Source: CBDCYS01 sp965226245
GTDB taxonomy: Bacteria; Acidobacteriota; Terriglobia; Bryobacterales; UBA6623
DNA length: 64,000 bases
Direction: 5' to 3'
Assembly (NCBI GenBank): GCA_965226245.1
Contig: CBDDCL010000015.1
Location: 1 to 64,000, forward strand
In this document: piece after piece, positions 1 to 8,310 of the stretch
Layout of the letters: every line of letters starts with the position of its first letter
How positions within the stretch are numbered: position 1 is the stretch's first letter
The notes under the pieces: generated by a model
Databases searched by the model: none
What the model saw: the letters and a program-made list of their open reading frames with translations, nothing else
What the model was told of the DNA's origin: nothing
Program-made: the position numbers and the translations under genes

Positions 1-155
1 CCGTTCGCTGGTTTTTGATGGCCAGCAACGGTTGTTTGCTGCATGGGATTGATCTCAAAGGCCCGGCTGACCTGGGCCGCCGAGGCGCCCTGCTGCAGCC
101 GTTCCACTGCCGACAAATTGAATTCTTGCGTGAATCTCCGTCGAGACAAACTCAT
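1..155 (-). CDS. IS3-type transposase OrfA, N-terminal part (partial)
   Basis: The frame opens with MSLSRRRFTQEFNLSAVERL and continues into a GASAAQVSRAFEINP stretch. This matches the usual start of IS3/IS911 OrfA proteins, a basic N-terminus followed by a helix-turn-helix that binds the element ends. The ATG at 155 is preceded by GGAGG with about 7 bases spacing, which fixes the start. About 51 codons are visible before the window edge. The stretch after FEINP departs from the usual leucine-rich WRR pattern, so a frameshift close to the window edge is possible. OrfA normally works with an OrfB integrase made by frameshifting, which would lie off the window. Confidence 0.55.
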   Translation of the reverse strand, partial: MSLSRRRFTQEFNLSAVERLQQGASAAQVSRAFEINPMQQTTVAGHQKPAN

Positions 156-220
156 CACTCATCCTCCGTTCACTGGATTTTGAGTCTAAACTGGTTGTCT
201 CACTTTTGGGGGCAAGTCCA
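1..220 (-). mobile_element. IS3-family insertion sequence, left end (cut by window edge)
   Basis: Read on the minus strand, position 220 inward begins TGGACTTGCCCCCAAAAGTG, a terminal inverted repeat of the kind carried by IS3-family elements. About 65 bp further in lies the start of a transposase OrfA gene with a good ribosome binding site. The rest of the element lies outside the window, so its completeness cannot be judged. The family call rests on the terminal repeat together with the OrfA-like helix-turn-helix. Confidence 0.6.
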
Positions 221-303
221 GAGAGAGGCTGAGAGAATGTGCCACGCCTCGGCAGACGTGCCAAGCGGCGCGCTGGTAGCCTGTGGCAGAAGTGCAGTGT
301 GCA

Positions 304-399
304 CGAAAAATGGGTACAGCCACCGATTTTCGTGTCCAGTTTGATCGAAAACACGGCGCTTACGAGTCACGAAAATCGGCTGGCAGTCCCCATTTTTCG
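304..399. repeat. Imperfect 31-bp inverted repeat with 33-bp spacer
   Basis: The left arm at 304-334 and the right arm at about 368-399 are near-perfect reverse complements. The left arm reads CGAAAAATGGGTACAGCCAC onward and the right arm inverts to CGAAAAATGGGGACTGCCAG onward. It lies in the non-coding stretch 221-526 between the IS3 end and the phosphatase gene. The core ACAGTCCCCATTTT-type motif recurs near 23896 and 27903, so this is probably a dispersed palindromic repeat. A regulatory hairpin for the downstream gene is the alternative. Confidence 0.6.
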
Positions 400-526
400 C
401 CGAACCCACTTGCACCACGGGCCACTAGCGCCGCGAGCGACAGGCGCCGGGCAGTTTTCTTTTGCGTTGTTGCATCCGCAAGGCCCACTCGGTAAGCGTC
501 ACACCAATAGAATGAAGGAAGAGATC

Positions 527-1570
527 ATGCGTATGGATCTAGATCGCCGGACCATCCTGAAGCTGCCGTTGCTGGCCGCCGGAGCGCGTGCCGTTGTGGA
601 ACAGGCCCTCGCTACGGACGCCCAGCCGCTCAGACCCCGGGTGGACGTGCCAGCCCTCTTGCGGTTCGGTGTCATCGGCGACAGCGGATCAGGCGAGCCC
701 GCCCAGCACCGTGTGGCCGCCCAGATGAACCGACTTCATCGGGTTCGTTCCCAGGACCCGTGGCAGTTCGTCCTGACCATGGGCGACAACATCTACGAAA
801 ACGGCAATTCCAAGTACTTCGAGCGCAAGTTCATCGACGTTTATCGCGAACTGCTGGATGACGGCGTGCAATTCCATTCCACATTGGGAAATCATGATAT
901 CCGCCACAAGGGCGGCGCCGAACAACTTCAAGAAGAGGCGTTCGGCTACATCGGAGGGCAGGACGAATACGAATTCTCGGCGGGGCCAAAGCTGGGGGAC
1001 GGCACGGAGCTGGCTCGGTTCATTTGTCTCAACTCCACTCGCTGGGTCGAGGCGATCCAAATGCGGGAGGAGAAGGCCCTGGAACGAATGCTGGGCAGAC
1101 TCCGGGAGCGGCTGCGCAACTCAGACGGCTATCGCTGGAACGTCGTCTATTTCCACCATGCAATCCATTCCCATGTTGAAGATCCTTGGCTCGGGTTCCT
1201 GCCGCGGGGCCATGGCTCGAATCCCTACTTGCAGAGAGTGCTCGAGCCGGAAATCATCGAGCACGCCGACGTCGTGCTTGCCGGGCACGAACACTTCTAC
1301 CAGAAGATCCGCCCGATAAAGGGCGTTCACCACATCACCTCCGGAGCGGCCGGGAAACGGCGTAAGGGCGTCAGAAGCGATCACCCGGACGTCGAAGCCG
1401 CATCTCCCGACTACCATTTCATGGATCTGGGGCTCACCGAGGACGCGCTGTATTTCCAGGCGATCAACGATTCCGGACTGCTCGTCCACTCAGGTGAGAT
1501 CCGCAACCGCCAGGCCCTTCCCGCCGGACGAATGGACGGTTCAGCCGCCAGCTCGGCTCGGGCGGCGTAA
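527..1570 (+). CDS. Tat-exported metallophosphoesterase, purple acid phosphatase-like
   Basis: This is a 347-residue calcineurin-like phosphoesterase that should hydrolyse phosphate esters outside the cytoplasm. All five metal-binding motifs of the purple acid phosphatase group are visible in order: GDSG, GDNIY, GNHD, an HH/HSH pair in FHHAIHSH, and GHEHFY. They supply the Asp, Asn and His ligands of a dinuclear metal site. The N-terminus has a twin-arginine motif, DRRTILK, followed by a hydrophobic stretch, so export by Tat is likely. ATG 527 is chosen because AAGGAAGAG lies about 4 bases upstream; ATG 533 is also possible. The frame stays open far upstream, but that part shows no domain. 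The substrate is unknown. The gene stands alone, next to a GH15 remnant. Confidence 0.82.
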   Translation: MRMDLDRRTILKLPLLAAGARAVVEQALATDAQPLRPRVDVPALLRFGVIGDSGSGEPAQHRVAAQMNRLHRVRSQDPWQFVLTMGDNIYENGNSKYFERKFIDVYRELLDDGVQFHSTLGNHDIRHKGGAEQLQEEAFGYIGGQDEYEFSAGPKLGDGTELARFICLNSTRWVEAIQMREEKALERMLGRLRERLRNSDGYRWNVVYFHHAIHSHVEDPWLGFLPRGHGSNPYLQRVLEPEIIEHADVVLAGHEHFYQKIRPIKGVHHITSGAAGKRRKGVRSDHPDVEAASPDYHFMDLGLTEDALYFQAINDSGLLVHSGEIRNRQALPAGRMDGSAASSARAA

Positions 1571-1571
1571 A

Positions 1572-1790
1572 GAGGCGCTGACCCGCGCAGGGCGGACCGA
1601 TCCCGCGAGGCTGGATGAGGCCCGGCTCGGCTTTGAAAAGATGCTGGGGTACGCCAACCATCTCGGGCTTTATGCCGAACAAACGGGCCATAGCGGAGAG
1701 GCGCTTGGCAACTTCCCGCAGGCGTTTACCCACTTGGCGCTCATCAGTGCGGCTTTCAACCTCGATCGGGCACTGGGCAGCAAGGGGTAG
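1572..1790 (+). pseudogene. Glycoside hydrolase family 15 remnant, C-terminal end only
   Basis: The frame encodes DEARLGFEKMLGYANHLGLY followed by GEALGNFPQAFTHLALISAA, the conserved C-terminal end of GH15 glucoamylase/trehalase-like proteins. Only about 65 residues of a normally 600-residue enzyme remain. The catalytic (alpha/alpha)6 barrel is missing, and the upstream sequence is the end of the phosphatase gene read in another frame. A deletion therefore joined the tail of a GH15 gene to this place. It cannot be functional. Confidence 0.7.
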
Positions 1791-1913
1791 GCTGGGGCCA
1801 AGCACTCGGCCGCCACCTCTCCACTTGACTTTCCGCAATGCGGATGAAGCGCGCAACTCGTCTGCATAGTGACACAGATTTATTGCTATATTATATGTTT
1901 AAGAATACAGATC

Positions 1914-2108
1914 ATGCGCACGACCCTCAACATCGATGACGAAGCCTTGGCCTCCGCGATGACGTACGCAAAAGGCCATACCAAAACGGAGGTAATCAAC
2001 CAGGCTCTCAGGCAATTCGCTCGCACCAAACGGCGAAAGAAGCTGCTGGAACTGCGCGGCAAAGTGCGCTGGGAGGGAGACATTGACGCGCTCAGGAAGC
2101 GCACATGA
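1914..2108 (+). CDS. vapB: VapB-type antitoxin
   Basis: This 64-residue protein starts MRTTLNIDDEALASAM and continues with KTEVINQALRQFART. That is a ribbon-helix-helix N-terminus of the VapB/MazE-like kind, followed by a basic C-terminal tail that would wrap the toxin. It overlaps the next gene, a PIN-domain toxin, by four bases (ATGA), which is typical of type II toxin-antitoxin operons. An AT-rich stretch at 1879-1912 is a likely promoter/operator. ATG 1914 is preferred over an upstream in-frame start because the domain begins there. Confidence 0.85.
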   Translation: MRTTLNIDDEALASAMTYAKGHTKTEVINQALRQFARTKRRKKLLELRGKVRWEGDIDALRKRT

Positions 2109-2512
2109 CAGTTCTGGTCGACACCTCCGTCTGGGTGGATTTTTTCAACGACTACCCCAGTCAAGAGGCGCAAGGCCTCGCTAACCTCATTGAAGACGAG
2201 GTCGAAATTGTAACGTGCGGACTGGTCCTCGCGGAGTTCTTTCAGGGCATTCGGGATCGCCGGTGGCTGAAGAGCCTGGAAGTGTACTTTCGCGACATGG
2301 TGAACCTAAAACCGAGAGAGCCCGAAACCTACCTTGCGGCGGCGGAGCTTTATCGAGGGTTGAGGGCACGCGGGGTGTCAGTGCGTTCGACGGTCGACTG
2401 TCTTATCGCGCGGCTCGCGGAAGAAGCCGGGGTTTCGCTGCTCGCCAAAGACCGCGACATGAGACTGATTCTCGATTCAGGACTGTGTAGAGCCAGAAGC
2501 GTCCCGCTGTAG
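2105..2512 (+). CDS. vapC: VapC-type PIN-domain ribonuclease toxin
   Basis: This is a 135-residue PIN domain with its acidic metal-binding residues in place: LVDTSVWVDF at the N-terminus, LAEFFQGI near residue 43, TVDCLIA near residue 97, and AKDRDM near residue 117. VapC toxins cleave RNA, often initiator tRNA or rRNA, in a Mg2+-dependent way and are held inactive by VapB. The start overlaps the antitoxin stop by four bases, so translation is probably coupled. Length and motifs are complete, so it looks intact. The RNA target cannot be read from sequence. Confidence 0.88.
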   Translation: MTVLVDTSVWVDFFNDYPSQEAQGLANLIEDEVEIVTCGLVLAEFFQGIRDRRWLKSLEVYFRDMVNLKPREPETYLAAAELYRGLRARGVSVRSTVDCLIARLAEEAGVSLLAKDRDMRLILDSGLCRARSVPL

Positions 2513-2646
2513 ACAGCGTATGCACGTATCCGAGGCGGTTCGACTCTCTCAGTCCTTCCAAGCGAGGGTTTGATCTCGGGGCCGGCGCCCGTTGTGGGCG
2601 TCTGCTTGGGGCCCCGCCGCCAGACAGGCCGCGGGGTGACAAGACA

Positions 2647-2666
2647 TGTCGCCAGGAATGGCGACA
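2647..2666. repeat. Perfect palindrome TGTCGCCA-GGAA-TGGCGACA
   Basis: Two 8-bp arms enclose a 4-base loop. A second copy with the same arms and a shared flank (AAGACATG before, CGGCACG after) lies at 28581-28600. The copy here sits about 25 bp upstream of the inferred 5' end of the group II intron. It is probably a dispersed REP-like hairpin that may also act as a transcription terminator. Confidence 0.75.
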
Positions 2667-3188
2667 CGGCACGGCTGGAGGCGCGCGCCAGTGTGCCCAG
2701 CATGGGCTGATTCTAGCAGGATGAAACGATCCTGCCGGGACCGATGGAGGTAACCGTAGGGAACCGCAGAGCGGAAGTCGTGGGGCGCAAGCCGCGCGGT
2801 GAAAGCCGAAGGAAGCGGGGAACGAATACTTCGACTGTAGGAACACAAACCGGCAGAGAGGCCGCGTACGGGCGGTAAGCGTGCTGGCCACCGCGAAGCC
2901 CAATATCCATACGAGACGTGCGAGGTAGAGCCGGACGGCACGAAGGAACAGAATCAGCGCCTTACCTGGGGAGAGCTTCTCCGTGAGAGCGGGGGAGAAG
3001 TCAGCAGAAGCCATAGTAGCCGAGAAGGCGGGTAACGCCGCTGGAGCAAAGGGCTGAAGGACCAAGGAGCAAAGCTAGAGGAGCGACTGGCACAGCGTGC
3101 AAGAGGTTTCCCGGAGTCCCGGACCGCAGGGTCCTTCCCCGCTGGGGGAACGAGACGGGGAGCAGGCGGAGGCAGAAGCGGTGGAACC

Positions 3189-4513
3189 GTGGCGGGCCAA
3201 TGCCGGCGGGAACCCGAGCGTGAGCCGCGAGACTCTCGACAGAAAGTGATGCACGACGATCTGATGGAACAAGTGGCGGCCGAAGAGAACCTGCGGCGTG
3301 CGCTGGGGGCGGTCAAACGCAACCGCGGCGCGGCGGGCATCGACGGCATGACCACCGAACAACTCGAATCCCACTTTCGACGCCACGGTGAAAAGATCCG
3401 GGCGAAACTGCTGGCGGGGCGCTGGACGCCGAGTCCCGTGCGGCGGGTAGAGATATCCAATCCGCACGGAGGCCAACGGCTGTTGGGCATCCCGACGGTG
3501 ATGGACCGGCTGCTGCAGCAAGCGTTGCTGCAAGTTTTGACGCCGATCTTTGAGCCTGGTTTTGGGAGCCGATGTTCAGCGAGTCGAGCTACGGATTTCG
3601 GCCGGGGCGGAGCGCGCATGAGGCGGTACGCGTGGCACAGGGATACGTCCGCGAGGGCAAGGACTGGGTGGTGGATATAGACATCGCCAAGTTCTTCGAC
3701 CATGTGAATCACGACATTCTGATGCGACGGATCGCGCAAGTGATTCGGGACAAAAGGATCTTAAGATTGACAGGCCGGTATTTGAGGGCCGGAGTACTGC
3801 TGAACGGGGTGCTGGTCAAAAGCGAGGAGGGCACGCCGCAAGGCGGGCCGCTGTCTCCATTGCTGGCGAACATCTACCTGGATGCACTGGATCGGGAACT
3901 GGAGAACCGCGGGCTGAGTTTTTGCCGTTATGCCGACGACTGCAACATTTATGTGAGCAGCGAAGCGGCGGCGAAGCGGGTGCTGGCGGGGATCTGGAGC
4001 TGGATCGAGCAACATCTGCGACTGCAAGTGAACGAGGCGAAGAGCGGGGCGGGGCGGCCTTGGGAACGGAAGTTTCTGGGGTTTCGCATCAACCGCCGGG
4101 GGCAGCGGGAAGTGGCGCCGCAAAGTGTCGAGCGGCTCCAGCAGAAGGTGCGAGAGATATGGCGCAGTTGCCGCAGTGTCACGAGCCGGGAATTACGCGA
4201 CGAGTGGCGGCGGTATATCGTCGGCTGGTGGGGTTACTACCGGCTGGCCGAGGATCGGCGCGCGGTCTTTTGGCTGGAAAGCTGGATTCGGCGGCACATT
4301 CGGAAGTGCTTCTGGCTGCGCTGGCACAGCGTGCGGGGTCGCTGCCGCGCATTGCGGCGCTTGGGCGTGCCCGAGCGGATGCTGCGCTATGTGCCGACGC
4401 GTCGTGGCGCTTGGTTTGTCGCGGCGCGGGCGATGATGCATCGGGCCCTGTCGAAACGTAGTTTGCAGCGTTACGGATTTGTGATGCCATCGGATCTCGC
4501 GGCCAGCAGCTAA
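3189..4513 (+). pseudogene. ltrA: Group II intron reverse transcriptase/maturase, frameshifted by a 14-bp insertion
   Basis: The first frame (3189 to about 3562) gives the RT N-terminus, with RGAAGIDGMT and RLLGIPTVMDRLLQQALLQV. The second frame (3572-4513) continues with SYGFRPGRSAH, the EGTPQGGPLSPLLANI motif, the catalytic CRYADDCNIY, and a maturase domain from about 4120 ending near the stop. The break is at 3552-3575, where GAGCC, TGGTTTTGG and a second GAGCC stand in a row. Removing 14 bases restores EPMFSESSYGF, so a 14-bp insertion between short repeats put the two halves out of frame. The normal role is splicing and retrohoming of the intron; this copy should be dead unless it was mis-sequenced. 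Confidence 0.85.
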
Positions 4514-4526
4514 GCCGCTGGGTCCA

Positions 4527-4602
4527 ACCGCCGGATACGGAAAACCGTACGTCCGGTGGTGTGGGAGGGTGCCGGGGCGCAATCCCCGGTACCCGACCCG
4601 AT
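4527..4602 (+). ncRNA. Group II intron domains V and VI
   Basis: Domain V is the 34-base hairpin at 4527-4560. Its lower stem ACCGCCGGA pairs with TCCGGTGGT, with one wobble pair, and its upper stem TACGG is closed by AAAA against CCGTA. A second hairpin with arms GCCGGGG and CCCCGGT at about 4570-4592 is domain VI, which carries the branch-point adenosine. This order directly after a maturase gene is diagnostic for a group II intron. Confidence 0.75.
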
Positions 4603-4672
4603 CATCGAGCAGCAGCTGGACCACGCGTAATCCCGAGAGCGGGACGCGTGGCGTACGCTTTCAAGGCGCCTC

Positions 4673-5874
4673 TAGGTCGATGACCGCCTGAAAAAGTTAT
4701 TTAACATACTTTACCCCAAGAATGTTTTGGCCTATAATGGGCCCTGCGCGCCTATCGTCGTCTCTCCGTTCGCCTCTCCCAGCGGGACCGTAAAGATCTG
4801 CGTCAGTTGCTGCGGAAGGGAATCCAGCCCGTGCGCACCGTATTACGAGCGCTGACGCTGCTGCAGCTCGATGCCGGCCAGACAGCTTCCGCGGTGGCCC
4901 GCCATGTTCAACTCACCTCCAAGGCGGTGCGGGAGATTGGACGGCGCTATGAACAGGGAGGCTTCGAGCGTGCCCTCCACGACAAACAGCGGCCTGGGGC
5001 GGCTCCCCTGCTCGGGGCCAGCGAAAAACAGCGCATCATTGCCATGGTGTGCAGTGATCCGCCGGCGGGGCGAGCGCGCTGGACGGTGCGGCTGATCGCC
5101 GAAGAAGCGGTCAAACGCAAGCTCGTGCCGCGGGCCGGGCGAGAAACCATTCGGGTACTTCTTGAAAGCCACGACTTCAAGCCGTGGCGGGAAAAAAATG
5201 TGGTGCGTGGCGGAGCTGGATGAGAAATACATCGAGCGCATGGAAGATGTCCTGGCACTGTACGAAAAGCCGTATGACCCGGCCGAGCCGGTCGTCTGCC
5301 TGGACGAGAAACCGGTCTCGCTGCACAAGGAAGTGCGGCCGCCCCGTCCGGCAGCGCCCGGCCACACTGCCAAACGGGACAACGAGTATCAACGCTGTGG
5401 CACGGCCAATGTCTTTGCCGTGGTGGAGCCGAAAGCCGGTCGGCATTTCACCTGTGCGACGCCGAATCGAACGGCGGCGGAGTTTGCGAAGACGCTCGGA
5501 TCCCTGCTGCATCGTTATCCCTCGGCGCGGACCATCCACGTGGTCTGGGACAACCTGAACATCCACTGCAAGAAATCATTGACGGACTACTACGGGGAAA
5601 AGCAAGGAGGCGAGATGTGGAGCTGGCTGACGATCCATCCGACCCCGATACACGGCAGTTGGCTCCATCAGGCCGAAATTGAACTGAGTATGTATTCGCG
5701 CCAGTGCCTGGGCCGTCGGCGTATCCCTGACCTGAAAACATTGCAGCAGGAGACGAGTTCGTGGAAAGATCGTGTGAACCGAGACCAAGTGAAGATTAAC
5801 TGGACGTTCGACCGCAAGGCGGCTCGAAAAAACTTTGGCTACAAAAAGAACTCTTCCAGGCGGTCAAAGACCTA
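4673..5874 (+). mobile_element. IS630-family insertion sequence
   Basis: The element is bounded by TA on each side, as expected for IS630/Tc1-type TA target duplication. Its ends are inverted repeats: CTAGGTCGATGACCGCCTG inward from the left, and CTAGGTCTTTGACCGCCTG when the right end is inverted. Similarity continues for a further 15 bp (AAAGTTATTT against AGAGTTCTTT). It is about 1.2 kb and carries one transposase read in two overlapping frames. Its right edge supplies the TAG stop of the transposase and lies at the stop codon of the neighbouring minus-strand oxidoreductase. Confidence 0.85.
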
Positions 5875-5875
5875 G
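4807..5875 (+). CDS. IS630-family transposase in two overlapping frames joined at an A7 run
   Basis: The first frame (4807-5223) holds the helix-turn-helix region and reaches HDFKPWREKN. The second (5162-5875) continues as MWCVAELDEKYIERMEDVL and carries the DDE catalytic core: VVCLDEKPVSL, VVWDNLNIH and HGSWLHQAEIEL. The two frames meet at GGGAAAAAAATGTGG (5190-5203). With one A fewer, the family's usual KPWREKMWC is restored. Some IS630 elements make their transposase by slippage on an A run, so this may be programmed frameshifting rather than damage. No ATG is seen; TTG 4807 is the first usable start after an in-frame stop. Confidence 0.8.
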
Positions 5876-7056
5876 TATGCCTCGGTCGCTGTGGGGTTCA
5901 AGTAGGCTACGCGCTTGGTGTGGAAGGCGATGTTGGCCAGGTGCGGACCGCAGACGGCGGAATGACCGACCTCGACCGGAGCGTTGGGCTGTTCGCGGCT
6001 CTTCACGCAGTTGAGGAAGTTCTGGACATGAGGCGGGGTCGGCAGGCGGCCCTCGTGTGTCATGATGGGCTCGCGGTTGTCTTTCCAGGGCGCCTGGTAG
6101 ACGCGGTAGCCGCTGCCGTCGAGGATGAGCGTTCCCTTGGTTCCTTCCAGCCGGATGGTCCAGCCGTTTTGGTAGTCGTTGTTGTAGTTCAGTGTCCAGG
6201 TGGCGATCAAGTTTCGGTACTCATATGCCGCTGAAAAGACGTCCGGCGTCTCGGCCCCGTGCATCTCGAACACCTTGCCCAGGCAGGTCGCCGATTTGGG
6301 AGTGCCCGAATTGCTCAGCCACTGGATGACGTCCATCAGGTGCGTGCCCTGGTCGGTGATGTTGCCGCCGGAATAGTCCCAGAAATTGCGCCAAGACCGA
6401 AAACGCATCGGCTCGAGCGGCCGGTAGGCGGCGCGCCCCACAAAACGCTTCCAGTCCAGTTCACCTTCAAGCTGGGAGTTATTCAGCGGCCTTGAACGGA
6501 TCCAGTTCCATTGAGCCTTGGCGGCGAGGATGTCGCCGATCAGCCCGTCGCCGACCATCTTTTTGGTTTCGATGATCCAAGGGGTGCTGCGGCGCTGCAT
6601 GCCGATCTGAACGATGCGGTCGGTGGCGCGCACTTCGCGAATCACCCGGACGCCTTCGCTGATCGAGTGTGTCATGGGCTTTTCGCAGTAGACGTCCTTC
6701 CCCGCCTTGACGGCGTCGATCAGCATGGGCGCGTGATGATGGTCGGGGGTCGCAATCAGAACGGCGTCGATGTCGTCGCGGGCGAGAACTTCTTTGTAGT
6801 CGACATAGCCCTTGGCGTCGGTCCCGCCGATTTCAAGCCCTTTTTCCAGATTGGGTTTGTAGACGTCGCACACTGACAGCAACTTCGCGCCACCGAATTC
6901 AATGAACGTCTGGGTTACGCGGCGGCCGCGTCCGCCGGCGCCAATCAGAGCGAAGGTGATGCGCTCGTTGGCTCCCTTGGCAGAGCTGGAAAGGATGAGT
7001 GGCGCCGCGGCTGCAGCGGCCAAAATCTCGCGACGGCGGGGAGAATTGTTGCTCAT
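5872..7056 (-). CDS. Tat-exported Gfo/Idh/MocA-family oxidoreductase
   Basis: This 394-residue NAD(P)-dependent sugar oxidoreductase begins MSNNSPRRREILAAAAAAPL, with a twin-arginine motif and a hydrophobic segment that indicate Tat export. The Rossmann fold follows (FALIGAGGRGRRV), then the VYCEKPMTHS motif whose Lys takes part in catalysis, and the C-terminal alpha/beta domain with a DQGTHLMDV motif. ATG 7056 is chosen for its GAGG ribosome binding site 7 bases upstream. The protein stops at TATEAY exactly at the edge of the IS630 element. Homologues usually carry another 20-30 residues, so truncation is possible, although removing the element and one TA would still leave a TAG here. Confidence 0.85.
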   Translation of the reverse strand: MSNNSPRRREILAAAAAAPLILSSSAKGANERITFALIGAGGRGRRVTQTFIEFGGAKLLSVCDVYKPNLEKGLEIGGTDAKGYVDYKEVLARDDIDAVLIATPDHHHAPMLIDAVKAGKDVYCEKPMTHSISEGVRVIREVRATDRIVQIGMQRRSTPWIIETKKMVGDGLIGDILAAKAQWNWIRSRPLNNSQLEGELDWKRFVGRAAYRPLEPMRFRSWRNFWDYSGGNITDQGTHLMDVIQWLSNSGTPKSATCLGKVFEMHGAETPDVFSAAYEYRNLIATWTLNYNNDYQNGWTIRLEGTKGTLILDGSGYRVYQAPWKDNREPIMTHEGRLPTPPHVQNFLNCVKSREQPNAPVEVGHSAVCGPHLANIAFHTKRVAYLNPTATEAY

Positions 7057-7237
7057 GATGGACCTCACAAAACAGGATGGAATTGCGGCTATTGTACCAC
7101 GGAGGTGTCGCAAGGCCGAAACTGCATTTGAGGGCTCGTGAGGTAATCGGTTGCCCGCGTGTCTAGCCAGGCTGTTCTTGTTTACCGTCGGGCAGCTGGG
7201 CTTGTCCGGCCGTCCACGACTGTGGTATGATTTTAGT

Positions 7238-7513
7238 GTGAAGAATCAGATTTTGCGACTAACCGCGACACAGGCGGCACGAGACTTCTCCCATCTGTTG
7301 GACCAGGTGGAAGACGGAAGCGAAGCTGTGATCGAACGCCGTGGTGAGGCTGTCGCTCTGATCGGACCGGCGAAATCGGCGCCCCGCCGGATTTCCGAAT
7401 GCCTGAGCGTGAAACTCCCTCGGGCATCGGTGAGACCTGATCCTGATTTCGCGCGCGACCTAGATGACATCATCGCCGGCAATCCCGTGGACGAGCCGCC
7501 GGCGTGGGATTAG
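7238..7513 (+). CDS. Phd/YefM-family antitoxin
   Basis: From a GTG start at 7238 this 91-residue protein reads LTATQAARDFSHLLDQVEDG followed by EAVIERRGEAVALI, the signature of the Phd/YefM DNA-binding fold. The acidic tail (DPDFARDLDDIIAGNPVDEPP) would bind and neutralise the PIN toxin encoded next. The genes overlap by 10 bases. No strong ribosome binding site is visible, and GTG is preferred because the domain starts immediately after it. Confidence 0.82.
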   Translation: MKNQILRLTATQAARDFSHLLDQVEDGSEAVIERRGEAVALIGPAKSAPRRISECLSVKLPRASVRPDPDFARDLDDIIAGNPVDEPPAWD

Positions 7514-7920
7514 TTCTCGATTCCAGGGTACTCGTAAGCGCGGAACGAGAGAACCGTACGGTGACGGCGTTGCTCGGCGCCCTCGAACGCCGATTCAAAG
7601 ATCAGGCAATCGTACTCTCGGCAATGTCGGCCGCGGAGCTGGTCCACGGGATTTGGAGGGCCTCTGGGCCACGAATTCGGATGCGGCGGGAAGAATTCGT
7701 TGAAGAGGTCTTTGCTCGAATTCCGATTCGAGTTTTCAACCTGCGCACCGCTCGAATCGCGGGTCAGATCGATGCTCAAAGCCGAATGAAGGGGAAAGTG
7801 GTCCCGACGGTGGATTTGTATATCGGAGCGCTCGCGATCGAATTGCAATTCTCGGTTGTGACCGCAAACGTACGCCACTTCAAGTTGATCCCCGGCCTGA
7901 AGGTCTTTCGATTTTCGTAG
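7504..7920 (+). CDS. PIN-domain toxin (VapC-like), partner of the Phd antitoxin
   Basis: A GTG start inside the end of the antitoxin gene opens a 138-residue PIN protein. The acidic residues are LVLDSRVLVSAE near the N-terminus, SAAELVHGIW near residue 43 and TVDLYIGALA near residue 103. The last motif is TANVRHF, with Asn where many PIN toxins have Asp. It is probably a Mg2+-dependent RNase. The Phd-PIN pairing is common. Activity is likely but not certain because of the last motif. Confidence 0.82.
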   Translation: MGLVLDSRVLVSAERENRTVTALLGALERRFKDQAIVLSAMSAAELVHGIWRASGPRIRMRREEFVEEVFARIPIRVFNLRTARIAGQIDAQSRMKGKVVPTVDLYIGALAIELQFSVVTANVRHFKLIPGLKVFRFS

Positions 7921-8028
7921 CCGGGCATCCTCAAATCGTAAGACGAGCCGCCGTGCCCGGCCGGCAAGCGCGGGTGGGCGTCCACCTCCATGAACGTGTC
8001 GGGGCGTCTTGCCATCGCTTGTTGGCGG

Positions 8029-8310
8029 CTACACCAGCTCCAGCCGCACTTCACGTCCAACCGCCAGCGCGGCCTTCTGCAGCGTCGCCAGAGTGACCGA
8101 CTCATTGTCGGGATCCAGCAAGCGGTCGAGAGCGCTGCGGCTGGTTTGCATTCGCCGGGCCATCTCGGTTTTCGAGAGGCCCTCTTGTTCCATGGCAGCC
8201 TCCACCTGACGCGCCAACACGCGCTTGATTGCACCCGCGGTGACTTCTTCGTGTATGCCTTCCTCGCGCAGCCAGTTGTCAAACGAGGTTCCGACGTTCT
8301 TATCCTTCAT
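8029..8310 (-). CDS. HigA-like XRE-family antitoxin
   Basis: This 93-residue protein has a Cro/XRE helix-turn-helix in its second half: GLSKTEMARRMQTSRSALDR then VTLATLQKAALAVGREV. It follows a HigB-type toxin gene and overlaps its end by 11 bases. The toxin-first order is typical of higBA modules, in which the antitoxin binds both the toxin and the promoter. The start lies inside the toxin gene, so translation is probably coupled. Confidence 0.82.
   Translation of the reverse strand: MKDKNVGTSFDNWLREEGIHEEVTAGAIKRVLARQVEAAMEQEGLSKTEMARRMQTSRSALDRLLDPDNESVTLATLQKAALAVGREVRLELV

Larger units (their letters stand above)
2691..4602 (+). mobile_element. Group II intron with intron-encoded reverse transcriptase
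   Basis: The intron RNA starts at about 2691-2693 (GTGTGCCCAGCATGGG, fitting the GUGYG consensus) and runs through about 500 bases of structured 5' domains into a reverse transcriptase/maturase frame at 3189-4513. A recognisable domain V and domain VI follow at 4527-4600. The 5' boundary is uncertain by a few bases and the 3' end is set at the CCCGAC after the last hairpin. The encoded protein has no endonuclease domain and the domain V triad looks like CGC, both of which suggest bacterial class C. The reverse transcriptase carries a disabling insertion, so any mobility would need help in trans. Confidence 0.8.

Noticed and set aside
2403..3065. 220-codon minus-strand frame over the intron 5' region
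   Set aside because: It covers structured group II intron RNA and the vapC end and has no domain.
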